A DNA stretch of 64,000 nucleotides from assembly GCA_963821735.1 (NCBI GenBank), contig CAWGFK010000012.1, forward strand, positions 1-64,000. Direction: 5' to 3'. The DNA is from Laspinema sp963821735 (GTDB taxonomy: Bacteria; Cyanobacteriota; Cyanobacteriia; Cyanobacteriales; Laspinemataceae). The notes beneath the pieces are model-generated. The model had not been told where the DNA came from. It was given only the letters and a program-made list of their open reading frames with translations, and did no database searches. This document shows, piece after piece, positions 55,726 to 64,000 of this stretch. Position numbers and translations under genes: made by a program. Numbering within the stretch: the first letter of the stretch is position 1; each line of letters opens with the position of its first letter.

Positions 55726-57575
55726 TCACCGCGAATAGACCGCTTGTCCCACCGTAGAATCGACCCGCAGCTTCTGACGATCGCCGGGAAGATAGGCTAA
55801 CGGATCCGCTGCATCAGTACCCGGAGGATAGAGTTCAAAATGTAAGTGAGGACCCGTACTATTGCCCGTACTGCCCATTTCCGCAATCAGTTGACCTTGA
55901 ATCACTTCCTGACCGGCACTGACCAAAATGCGATGATTGTGAGCGTAGCGAGTGAGACTGCCATCGGGATGCTCAATTTCCACTAAGTTTCCATATCCGC
56001 CCGAATTCCAGCCCGCAAAGCTGACAATGCCAGTTGCTGCCGCCATAATCGGTGTGCCAATCGGTCCAGCAATATCAATCCCCTTGTGCATTCGTCCCCA
56101 GCGCATTCCGAACCCGGAGGTAAAGACGCCTCTGGCAGGCCACATATAGCCTTGAAAGAGTTCGGCGGGTTCTGGAAGGTAGGAACCGGCTGCGGCTAGG
56201 GGGGGCAGTTCTGGAACCGGGGAGGGAGTCGCTTGAATTCTGCCGCGTAAGGTTTCCAAACGGAGGCTGATGCTGTTTTCCAGGGGGTCTGGGGACGCTT
56301 CAGACAGGGTAGGGGTGACGGGACGAGGGGGTAACAGGGCGTTGAGGCTTTCCGAGGGGTCGGGTCGGCCTTCCCAAGTGGGTTGAAAGCGATCGCCAAC
56401 TGTCACCGTCTCATCCGTGGGAACCGCTTGGGAGTCGAGATCCGGGGACGGTTCGAGAGGGGTTTCGGTCATGGCAAATCCCTCTCCCCCAATCCCCCAA
56501 AGGTTACTGGGTGGGAAGAATGGGGACTCGACGGCGGGGCGATCGTTCTGATGGAAGTTCTCCAGAGAGTCATCCGGATTCTCATGGGTTTCTGGGGTTT
56601 GAGGAAACAGAGTGACCGCGCTTTCTGCGGGTAAGGGGGGAAACAGGGATGCAGTTATTTCCGGACTTTCCCCGGTGGGGGTTAAAGATTGAGACTCAGA
56701 AACCGGAGGAACGTCGGTTCCGGAGGATTCTGCCTCGACGATCGCCAGGGCCTGGTAAATAAAAGCGGCGACTTCCCCACGGGTCGCGATGCGATCGGGA
56801 TTGGAAAACCAGTCATTCGGAGTTGTCCCTCCATAAAGATGCTGATGCTGTTCCAGTTTCTGCAAGAGGAGAATCGCCCCCGCTAGGGGTGCTTGTGCAT
56901 AGGGGGGAATAGATGCCGATGATGAAAAATAAGTGTCTACATTTCCCAGGATGTCCCTGGGGGGTTTTAAATTTAAGCCCTTGACTAGGGCGACTAACAC
57001 TTGCAATCGGGGAAGCGGTTGGTTGGGTTCAAACCCTTGGGTTGGATCTCCTCCCATCCATCCCCTGAACGATGCGACGGCGATCGCCCTTTGTGCCCAG
57101 TCATCCTCCGAAACCTCTCCATTCAATGACTCATCCTCCCCGAGATAACGGTCTGGGAAGGCTCGTTGCAGCACGGTCGCAAATTGCGCTTGGGTCATCG
57201 CTGCATCGGGTTGAAAACTCCCATCGGGGAAGCCGAAAATAATTCCCTGCGCTTGTAGCACTTCGATAAATTCTGGCGCCAGTGACCTTCTAGGTCGGTT
57301 AATGGCATTGGAGGCTCCAAAGAGGCCCTCAACGTGCGATCGCCAGGATTGAAGTCAGTTAGGCTCGGATCCAGCGTTTTGTCCCGATCGCCCGGGGTGA
57401 CTACAGCATAGTGTTGTAATTCATCCTCGCCAGGGTGGTTAGGGTCACGGAATTCGTTACTCGCTGGGGATGCCAGTGCTGGGGACCTTCCACCGGGACT
57501 GACACTGGCATCTTGGATTAAATCCGCTGTAACAATGGCCGCTAAAGTGCCAATTGCAAGCTGTTGAATGTTCAT
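55726..57575 (-). CDS. SLH-domain M23 peptidase, one frameshift
   Basis: ATG 57575 with GAGGAGG upstream starts a signal-peptide frame (MNIQQLAIGTLAAIVTADL). At CAGAATTTATCG near 57260 one base is missing; the next frame continues QEFIEVLQAQGIIFGFPDG. Three SLH modules follow (PDGSFQPDAAMTQAQF, FEPNQPLPRLQVLVALV, RIATRGEVAAFIYQAL), then a Pro/Ser linker and a C-terminal LytM/M23 domain with HKGIDIAGPIGTP (His, Asp) and GPHLHFELYP. M23 enzymes cleave peptidoglycan peptides, and SLH modules anchor them to the wall. About 615 aa. Confidence 0.83.
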
Positions 57576-57589
57576 GGTTCGCCTCCTCA

Positions 57590-57790
57590 GTCGGACAAAG
57601 CGTTAAATTCAGACCCAATCTGGGCATAAAAAAGCCCCCAGATCGTCCCCTGATAGGGTTCGTCATTGGGAAACGCCTTTGAAAAAAGTCGTACCCTTCA
57701 GGTGATCAGGTCCTCTTCTGTGAACAAACCCCCAGGGGTCTAGCAGAAATCACCTCGCTCACCTAAATTAGGGTTATCTCTTGGTCATCA
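57590..57790 (-). promoter_or_regulatory. Structured 5' leader upstream of the SLH-M23 gene
   Basis: Upstream of the M23 start, ATCTGGG (57618-57624) pairs with CCCAGAT (57637-57643), with further G/C blocks at 57645-57740 (AGGGTACGA, GACGAACCCTATCAGGGG). Peptidoglycan hydrolase genes in cyanobacteria can be controlled by the c-di-AMP (ydaO-type) riboswitch, and parts look loosely similar, but I cannot confirm the consensus. The remaining gap 57791-58378 shows no gene. Confidence 0.25.
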
Positions 57791-58378
57791 ATTCTGCCTA
57801 TCCCGTGTTTCTACGGAATTTCCTGATCAACTCAGGTTAATCCCTGAAGAATATTGCAATCTAAATGCCGTTTTAGGGAACCGAAATTCTGCAAAACGGG
57901 TCTTCTTGCAACATTCCCTCTTTTATGGGAAATGCAGGCGATCTCTCGATCAAACCGGGTACTTATTCAAGCTCTATACTCAGATTCCAACCCCCAATCC
58001 GTACAGTTTTATAAATTAATTTTCCTGAAAATCATTTTCGGGGGTGGTTTTGCGGTGAAGATTCAAGGTTTGCTAAATCTTAAGAATTAATTAAACTGCA
58101 CTTTTTTTAAAAAAAATTATTGCATCTTCAACAGAACAAAAAAGTAGTAGGTCCCAGCATAAAATCAGCTATTTCCTCTAAAAACAAGAGCCGTTACAGC
58201 GGTGATCCGACCCTTCTGCTTGAGAACAGTTGTTGCCACAATTACAACCACAACTATCCTGATTTTTTTAAAGGTCCCCCTCGGCGGTGTGAACTTTAAA
58301 CTACAAAAAGCGAAGGGATAACCCAGTCTGTTTTCCTCTAGGGAATGGCAAAATAAGGACAACTAAAATCGACTTTCG

Positions 58379-60166
58379 ATGTCCGGTGAGTCCAAAATCA
58401 AGCCATTGAGCTTCCTCGTGAAACCAAGAAGAACCGTTAATCCCTCCCGAATTGGGAACTTTAAACCCCGGTTCGGGGCAACCATCATCCCCTTGCTTGC
58501 CCTGATCGGACTCCTGTGCCTAACTCCGATGGCTAGTGCTGGAGCCACCGGAAACCTTTCCCCTCTGAAGTGGGTTGCGCCAGTGGGACAGTTCCCGGAG
58601 GCGATCGCCACGGTCCCACCCGAACCCTACATCGCCCAATTCCGCTCGGAATGGCTCAATCAGGAACTGAAACAAGCACAAGCTGCCGTGAGCTTGGATG
58701 GGAGACGCCTGTTCTTTGTCACTCGTGCGGGGGAATATCCCGCCGATGTTCGCGCCACCGTGATTGAAACTCAGCTCCAATCCGTTGCAGATTCGGCCAT
58801 GCCCTTTGAACTAGAGGTGCGCCAAACCAATCAACTGCCCGCAATTTACCTCAACGATCGCCTCTTAGTCACTGTCACTGCCGGGGATACGGAGGATAGC
58901 TTCACCCCCCAAGCGCAAGCTGAAGTTTGGATGCGGGATATTCAAGAGGCCCTAGAACAAGCCAGAAGAGAACGGCAGGGTCGATTTATCCAGCGATCGC
59001 TGATTCACGCCATTGCCATTATCATCGCCGTCTTAGTCCTAAATCGCGGCTTAACCCGAATGTGGCGACGGTATCGCCAACCCTTGCGCGATCGCCTTAG
59101 AGGTACAAACTCCGATGGAGAACCCGATAACTCCATCGGGGCGATCGATTTATTATTCACCCTCCTGGGGACACTCTTTCGCATCGTCTTGGCAGTGGGG
59201 ACCCTTCTTTATATTGCCAACCTCTTCCCCTTAACCCGACAATGGAGCTACCAGATCACCACCGTCCTGGTTACCTCCTTTACCACGCCCATTATCACCC
59301 TGACCGAACGCTCTTACAGCGTCATCGATCTGCTGATCATCACAGGGATGCTAATTGGGGTAGTCGCCATCTCAGGAATGGCAACCAATGCCTTGCGATC
59401 GCGGGTTTTGCGACTCGCGGGACTGAATCGGGGTGCAGAAGAAGCCATCTCCATCGTCACCAAATACTCCCTGATCATCATCGGCAGTGTCGTCCTCCTG
59501 CAACTCTGGGGACTGGATATCACCTCCCTCACCATCGTTGCTAGTGCCCTGGGTGTGGGGATTGGTTTCGGGTTTCAGGATATCGCCAAAAACTTTGGTA
59601 GTGGCATCGTTCTCGTCTTTGAACGTCGCATTCAAATCGGGGATTTTGTCGAAGTCGGTCAATATGTCGGGACCGTTGAGCGCATTGGGGGTCGTAGTAC
59701 CACCATCCAAACCTTAGACCGGATTTTTATCATTGTCCCGAATTCCAAGTTTTTGGAAACCGAGGTGATTAACTGGTCCCACCGCAATCCCGTCTCTCGA
59801 TTGCATCTGCCCGTTGGCGTCGCCTATACTTCTGATGTTCGTCAGGTCGAAAATGCTTTATTAGATGCAGCCAAGGGACATCCGGATGTTTTGCTAGTTC
59901 CCCCACCCCGGGTATTTTTTAAAGGGTTTGGCAGCAGTTCTTTAGATTTTGAACTCCTGATTTGGATCTCGGAACCGAGTCAGCAGTTTGGGATTAAAAG
60001 TGATTTGTATTTCCGGATTTTCTCCTTGCTGCACCATATCGGGGTGGAAATTCCCTTTGATCAACGAGATTTGCACGTTCGGTCCGGAACCTTGCCCGTG
60101 CAACTTTCCCCGGAATTGGAACAGGCATTATTGAAATGGCTCGATCGCAATGGACATCGGAATTAG
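58379..60166 (+). CDS. MscS-family mechanosensitive channel, 595 aa
   Basis: Long N-terminal part with one membrane helix (TIIPLLALIGLLCLTP) and a periplasmic domain, then further membrane helices and the MscS core: ALGVGIGFGFQDIAKNFGSG, VFERRIQIGDFVEVGQYVGT, LDRIFIIVPNSKFLETEVIN, then the C-terminal beta/alpha domain (GVEIPFDQRDLHVR). It is larger than the protein at 37617-38975 and only distantly related, so the two are not recent duplicates. Role: pressure-activated release of solutes. Confidence 0.88.
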   Translation: MSGESKIKPLSFLVKPRRTVNPSRIGNFKPRFGATIIPLLALIGLLCLTPMASAGATGNLSPLKWVAPVGQFPEAIATVPPEPYIAQFRSEWLNQELKQAQAAVSLDGRRLFFVTRAGEYPADVRATVIETQLQSVADSAMPFELEVRQTNQLPAIYLNDRLLVTVTAGDTEDSFTPQAQAEVWMRDIQEALEQARRERQGRFIQRSLIHAIAIIIAVLVLNRGLTRMWRRYRQPLRDRLRGTNSDGEPDNSIGAIDLLFTLLGTLFRIVLAVGTLLYIANLFPLTRQWSYQITTVLVTSFTTPIITLTERSYSVIDLLIITGMLIGVVAISGMATNALRSRVLRLAGLNRGAEEAISIVTKYSLIIIGSVVLLQLWGLDITSLTIVASALGVGIGFGFQDIAKNFGSGIVLVFERRIQIGDFVEVGQYVGTVERIGGRSTTIQTLDRIFIIVPNSKFLETEVINWSHRNPVSRLHLPVGVAYTSDVRQVENALLDAAKGHPDVLLVPPPRVFFKGFGSSSLDFELLIWISEPSQQFGIKSDLYFRIFSLLHHIGVEIPFDQRDLHVRSGTLPVQLSPELEQALLKWLDRNGHRN

Positions 60167-60220
60167 AGGGAAATGTTGTGAACTCCTTGGGATCACCTCA
60201 CCTGAGAATACAGGCTATTT

Positions 60221-60928
60221 TCAGGGTAAAAATGCCAACACCGTAGCGGGAGAACCGGAACCCTGGACCAACTGCAACGGCGCGATCGCCAGGGTTGTTC
60301 CCGTGGGAGGCAACTGGTCCAAATTTGTGAGATTTTCCAGGACAATGCGCGGTTGTGCCAACACTTGCCGGTTGGTGGCAAAGGTAAAATCTTGTCCCCC
60401 ATCGACTCCGTGTGTATCAATTCCTACGCCACCAATTTGACGGCGATCGAGTAAAAATCGGGTAGTTTCTGGTGCAAACCCGGGAAAGTGCTGCTGGTTG
60501 ATAAAGGCATCGGGGTCGGACCACTTGTGCTGCCAGCCGGTATATAATAAGACGACGGTCCCGGCAGGGATTTCTCCCTGTTGTGCTTCCCAGGCCAAGA
60601 CATCAGCGCAAGTCAGGGTATAATCGGGATTCTCATCGGCCAGCGCAGAGATATCGATCGCCACAGCTTTGACGATTAAGGATTCAGCAGCATAAGCCTC
60701 AATTCCGACTCCTTCCGGATAAAAACTATGGGGTGCATTCAGATGGGTGGCGCTATGTTCTCCCATCGAAAACCGGCGTAAATAATAGCCATCGGTTGTT
60801 AAATTGGCGATCGCCTGGAACTCAACAGGAGGGTCTCCCGGCCATTGGGGGATATTCGGGGCGATCGGGTGACTCAAGTGAATTACTTGGGAATAATTAA
60901 TTGTTTTAGGAGAAAATGGCGGGTTCAT
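60221..60928 (-). CDS. Cyclase-family (kynurenine formamidase-like) protein, 235 aa
   Basis: The family core is present: VIHLSHPIAPNIPQWPGDPP, MGEHSATHLNAPHSFYPEG (HxxTHxxxPxH metal/active motif) and GIDTHGVDGGQDF. Members hydrolyse formamide or open cyclic substrates using a metal ion. The usual HxGTHxDxPxH reads HSATHLNAPH here, with Ala for Gly and Asn for Asp, so the activity could be altered. Length is normal. Confidence 0.75.
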   Translation of the reverse strand: MNPPFSPKTINYSQVIHLSHPIAPNIPQWPGDPPVEFQAIANLTTDGYYLRRFSMGEHSATHLNAPHSFYPEGVGIEAYAAESLIVKAVAIDISALADENPDYTLTCADVLAWEAQQGEIPAGTVVLLYTGWQHKWSDPDAFINQQHFPGFAPETTRFLLDRRQIGGVGIDTHGVDGGQDFTFATNRQVLAQPRIVLENLTNLDQLPPTGTTLAIAPLQLVQGSGSPATVLAFLP

Positions 60929-61078
60929 GGCGCTGAATGAGGGTCAACTGTTCTCGCTAATCATAAGCCATCAACAAAAATTTTCTTCAGAGTAACCGGA
61001 TGGAGGGGGATTGTTTGAGATATAGTGACGAGCGATTGCGATCGCCAAAGTCAAAGCTGACCATTCAATGGACCAAAA

Positions 61079-61489
61079 ATGGAGTTTATGCAAATCTCGA
61101 CTTGGGTTACAGAACAATATGCAGAAACCTACTTGCTGACTTGGTTGCTTAGTCAGGGGGAATTGTGGTGGTGCGAGGGAGAAGTTTACCAAGCCACTAT
61201 TTTTCCTGATGGCGATCGCCTCCAAGCCTTCGTCCAAAATATCGAAGAGGACGAACTGATTCAACAAATTGCTCAAAAATTGACAGACAACGCCAGTTGG
61301 GATAGAATAGCGACTTCATTAAACCGGATTTTCAAAATTTATCGACAAGAATTGATGCACCTCCCCGTGCTTCGTTACCAACAAGAGGCAAAACTAGAAA
61401 AAAACTCAGAAAACGGCAAGAGTCCGGCCTTACTCCAACCGGAATTTATTAATCCCTACGCGGATAGTTTAACCGGATTCAATGATTAA
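61079..61489 (+). CDS. Hypothetical protein, 136 aa
   Basis: ATG 61079 (MEFMQISTWVTEQYAETYLL). Mostly helical, with WLLSQGELWWCEGEVYQATI near 24-43 and acidic QNIEEDELIQQIAQKL. No family is recognised. Divergent from the cyclase-family gene. Confidence 0.6.
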   Translation: MEFMQISTWVTEQYAETYLLTWLLSQGELWWCEGEVYQATIFPDGDRLQAFVQNIEEDELIQQIAQKLTDNASWDRIATSLNRIFKIYRQELMHLPVLRYQQEAKLEKNSENGKSPALLQPEFINPYADSLTGFND

Positions 61490-61547
61490 AAAAGCTGGAT
61501 TTAACTCCGAAAAAAAACTCTAAGGCGCTAATCCAGGAGAGGTGAAA

Positions 61548-61611
61548 TCAACCGGGTTTCTCAACAAAAATGCTGATAATTAGCACAAACTTGCGCCAGA
61601 AACCCGGTTGA
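61548..61611. repeat. Perfect 14-bp inverted repeat TCAACCGGGTTTCT / AGAAACCCGGTTGA
   Basis: Arms at 61548-61561 and 61598-61611, in the gap after the 136-aa gene. An ACGGGTTTCTCC-like fragment is also seen near 44925-44940. Confidence 0.7.
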
Positions 61612-61726
61612 TTGTTGTAGCAATTTAATCCTCTCACCTTGATTTCTATTTTTAGCTTCACCTATCTTGCGACCCTAAAATTATGACACTTCTAGCTAGA
61701 AACAAGAATGTTTATAATTTAAACAA

Positions 61727-62785
61727 TCAGGAACGCCGACGAGGTAAAATTTCTCGAACACTCATCGGTAAATTGCCCACTATCAATCGCTCGATCGCCT
61801 CCTCGTTGCGCTGATATTGAATCCCGGCATAAATCACCAACAGTCCCAACACCATGATAGTTAACGGAAACAACAAAGACCCCTGAAACGTTCGATAAGA
61901 TAAATCATATAACAAATAGGAAACTCCCAGGGTTCCAAATACGATAAAAACCCGTCGATGCAACAAAACAGATAGCAAAATCAAGCCAATATTAATGAAT
62001 AAATAGATCAAAGGATTCCCGTAGTAGCCCCTTCCCATAAAGCTCAGACTAAACCAAAACGACATCAAGCCAAATAAATAAAGCCAAAAGGCATAATCTT
62101 CTTCAATGCGGCTGGTTTTGACATCCACCCAGTAGGCCACCATCAAACCAATTAATCCAAACCAGAAAAATACCCAATAATCTTGGTAGGACCACCAGGT
62201 TTCTCCGGTCGTATAAAAAACAATTACAGCAGTGAGATGGATGGATAAAAATCCTGAAGCTAAGGTAATCGGAGCCATCAAAAAAGGGAATTTTATAAAT
62301 CTCAGGGTGATAATTCCGGCTAGAATAGTCCCTAATTCCATTAAAATAAAACTACTTTTTTCCTGAATAAAGTAGCTGGATTGACTGTCAAAAACATATT
62401 GGAAAAGCCATGATTCTGCCTGGGTTATCAATCCAAAAATAGCCAGGGGAGTCATGCAAACTGCAATGGTAAACAGGAGTCCACCCGGGATTTTTAAATT
62501 TTGCTTAAACCAGAGGGTTTGACCGGCCAAGATAAACAAAAAAGCGTAAAAGCAAGCTAAAAATAATAAACCCTTGCCGCCAAACTCCTCCCAAGCTAAA
62601 CTCATAAACCAAGTCATCCCGGAAAGCACAATGAAGGCCCCAAAATAGTAAGCAACATTAGCGAAATTAAACTGAGGACGGTTGCTTGTCCGCTTTTGGA
62701 GTGCATTCCAAAGAGATTCTCCTTGTTCTGAGGAGAGAATTCCTTCCGAGACTGCCCAATCGATGTCCTTTTTTAAAATCTTCAT
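61727..62785 (-). CDS. DUF2157 family membrane protein, 352 aa
   Basis: N-terminal soluble domain MKILKKDIDWAVSEGILSSE with QGESLWNALQKRTS, the DUF2157 signature, followed by about nine or ten membrane helices (FLACFYAFLFILAGQTLWF, FTIAVCMTPLAIFGLI). Soluble end REILPRRRS. Unknown role at the inner membrane. Confidence 0.82.
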   Translation of the reverse strand: MKILKKDIDWAVSEGILSSEQGESLWNALQKRTSNRPQFNFANVAYYFGAFIVLSGMTWFMSLAWEEFGGKGLLFLACFYAFLFILAGQTLWFKQNLKIPGGLLFTIAVCMTPLAIFGLITQAESWLFQYVFDSQSSYFIQEKSSFILMELGTILAGIITLRFIKFPFLMAPITLASGFLSIHLTAVIVFYTTGETWWSYQDYWVFFWFGLIGLMVAYWVDVKTSRIEEDYAFWLYLFGLMSFWFSLSFMGRGYYGNPLIYLFINIGLILLSVLLHRRVFIVFGTLGVSYLLYDLSYRTFQGSLLFPLTIMVLGLLVIYAGIQYQRNEEAIERLIVGNLPMSVREILPRRRS

Positions 62786-63051
62786 AAAACTTGTGAAAGA
62801 AAGGGGTAGATAGGTGGGTTATAACATAGATTCCAAAGAGAGCCATCGGGAGCGGATGAGATGGCAAGATTGCCTTTGTAAAGGGGTGTAAAGTTCTGGC
62901 ATCCCAACCGAAAAAGAGCCAAGAGTGGAAACATTATCCGGCCAAAAGCGATCGCCTTAAACTTGGGGAGTCAGCGCCAACAGAGGTCCCCATTTGTGGC
63001 GATCGCTCCCTAAAATTAAAATAAAGTTTCGCAAGGGAAATCAGGATAGTG

Positions 63052-63957
63052 ATGAAACCGTTAAAAAATCGGACCATTCTAGGGGTAGCACTGGGGCTCT
63101 GGGCGATCGCCTCCACGGGATTGCACACCCCTGCCACCACCGCGCAATCCCCCTTACAACTGGCGCAGGCAACCGGCACCCTCTGTCGGCAAGTCACGGA
63201 ACAACAGGGACTGGCAATCCGTTCCCAACCCAACCCCAACTCGGAGGCGATCGGAGGCGTCGGTTTTAATGAAACCCTCACCCTCGCTCAAGGTGCTCGC
63301 CAAATTCCCGGTCCCGATGGACGAGTCTGGTTTGAAATCACGGCACCTGTGCGAGGGTACGTTTCCAACGGCGAACCCGGAAGTTCCGGCAATTTTGTCC
63401 CCTGTACCGGCACCGCCCTCACCCCTGGCCCCTCTCCCAACCTCGGTACCACCTCCCTCTGTCGTCGGATTGACCCCAATTTGGCCCCCCAAGGCATCAG
63501 CGTTCATGCCGATGCCAACCGATTTGCTACCAATCGCGGTGGATTAGCACCCGGAGCACAAGTTTTACTCGCACCGAATGCTCAACTTCTGCCGGATCAA
63601 AATCGTGAACCCCGGACTTGGATTGAAATTTCATCCCCGATCGTCGGATATATCCCCACGGAAAGCTTAATCTACTGCAATGGAGGGGTATCTGTGAATC
63701 CCCTCAATCCCACTCCCGTAACCGCCAATCTCTGCCGTGAAGTAGAAGGTCGAGAGGCACCCAATGGATTGATCATTCGCGCTGAACCCACCAGTTCTGC
63801 CGCCTATTTAGGTGTCGTTCCCCCCAGAGCCCGGTGGGTATCGGTCCCGAATTATCAAATCCTCCGCGATCGCAACTCAGAAGCAAGAGAGTGGGTCCAA
63901 ATTACCACCCCGGTATCGGGGTTTGTGTCTACAGATAGTCTAATTATGTGTAAATAG
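63052..63957 (+). CDS. Secreted SH3-domain protein, three modules, 301 aa
   Basis: ATG 63052 (MKPLKNRTILGVALGLWAIA). Signal peptide, then three SH3b-like modules starting TLCRQVTEQQGLAIRSQPNP, SLCRRIDPNLAPQGISVHA and NLCREVEGREAPNGLIIRAE, each with a final Cys-containing strand (FVPC, LIYC, LIMC). The cysteines suggest one disulfide per module. Same type as 36737-37378. Likely exported and wall- or protein-binding. Intact. Confidence 0.78.
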   Translation: MKPLKNRTILGVALGLWAIASTGLHTPATTAQSPLQLAQATGTLCRQVTEQQGLAIRSQPNPNSEAIGGVGFNETLTLAQGARQIPGPDGRVWFEITAPVRGYVSNGEPGSSGNFVPCTGTALTPGPSPNLGTTSLCRRIDPNLAPQGISVHADANRFATNRGGLAPGAQVLLAPNAQLLPDQNREPRTWIEISSPIVGYIPTESLIYCNGGVSVNPLNPTPVTANLCREVEGREAPNGLIIRAEPTSSAAYLGVVPPRARWVSVPNYQILRDRNSEAREWVQITTPVSGFVSTDSLIMCK

Positions 63958-64000
63958 GAGATGGAGGAGATACGGGAGATGGGGAGAAACGGGAGATGGG

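Overview
The window is cyanobacterial. The evidence is the octamer GCGATCGC (HIP1) scattered through it and a chromosomal gene set typical of the phylum: DUF3134 and DUF1830 proteins, a PAP/fibrillin protein, DUF928, CHASE2-cyclase, SH3 surface proteins, RecA and MraY. It is most likely a filamentous, Oscillatoriales-type species, but the genus cannot be fixed from sequence alone.

Bases 1 to about 23.45 kb are an AT-rich, HIP1-poor accessory element, probably an integrative plasmid-like or ICE-like element. Its right end lies against the 3' end of a tRNA-Phe gene (23448-23520), next to a disrupted tyrosine recombinase. The left end is outside the window. No phage structural genes are visible. 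The left arm (1-13.5 kb) is a long leftward block of small genes. It contains a GIY-YIG remnant, an ASCH remnant, three tandem Cys-rich paralogues, a Ycf35-like (DUF1257) protein, an IscB RNA-guided nuclease with a structured upstream region that looks like its omega RNA, a Ycf46-like AAA+ ATPase and a KfrA-like DNA-binding coiled-coil protein. Many of these genes are separated by short perfect hairpins. A repressor-type HTH gene at 13.9-14.3 kb faces a rightward replication block (14.4-20.4 kb): RHH protein, winged-helix protein, zinc/TOPRIM primase with SF3 helicase, second HTH, and Xis-like protein. A pyrimidine module (ThyX, truncated dUTPase, truncated dCMP deaminase) comes next, then the integrase and the tRNA.

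From 23.6 kb onward the DNA is ordinary chromosome: a GT-C membrane glycosyltransferase, PD-(D/E)XK nuclease with fibrillin, DUF3134, mraY, GT2, HAD phosphatase, DUF1830, SprT-like, DUF3800, HIRAN protein, SH3 protein, MscS, DUF928, CHASE2 cyclase, xseA, recA, rsgA, a seven-repeat membrane protein, SDR-CIA30 protein, TPR/porin-like protein, UbiH-type hydroxylase, SLH-M23 peptidase, a second MscS, a cyclase-family hydrolase, DUF2157 and a second SH3 protein. Intergenic gaps hold families of palindromic repeats.

A recurrent feature is that about twenty genes are interrupted by single-base frameshifts, several at homopolymers, and a few also by in-frame stops. The homopolymer cases may be assembly errors. 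The in-frame stops and head-to-head truncations in the element look like real decay. I reconstructed these genes across the breaks and say so in each entry. All functional calls are from reading motifs; no database search was possible.
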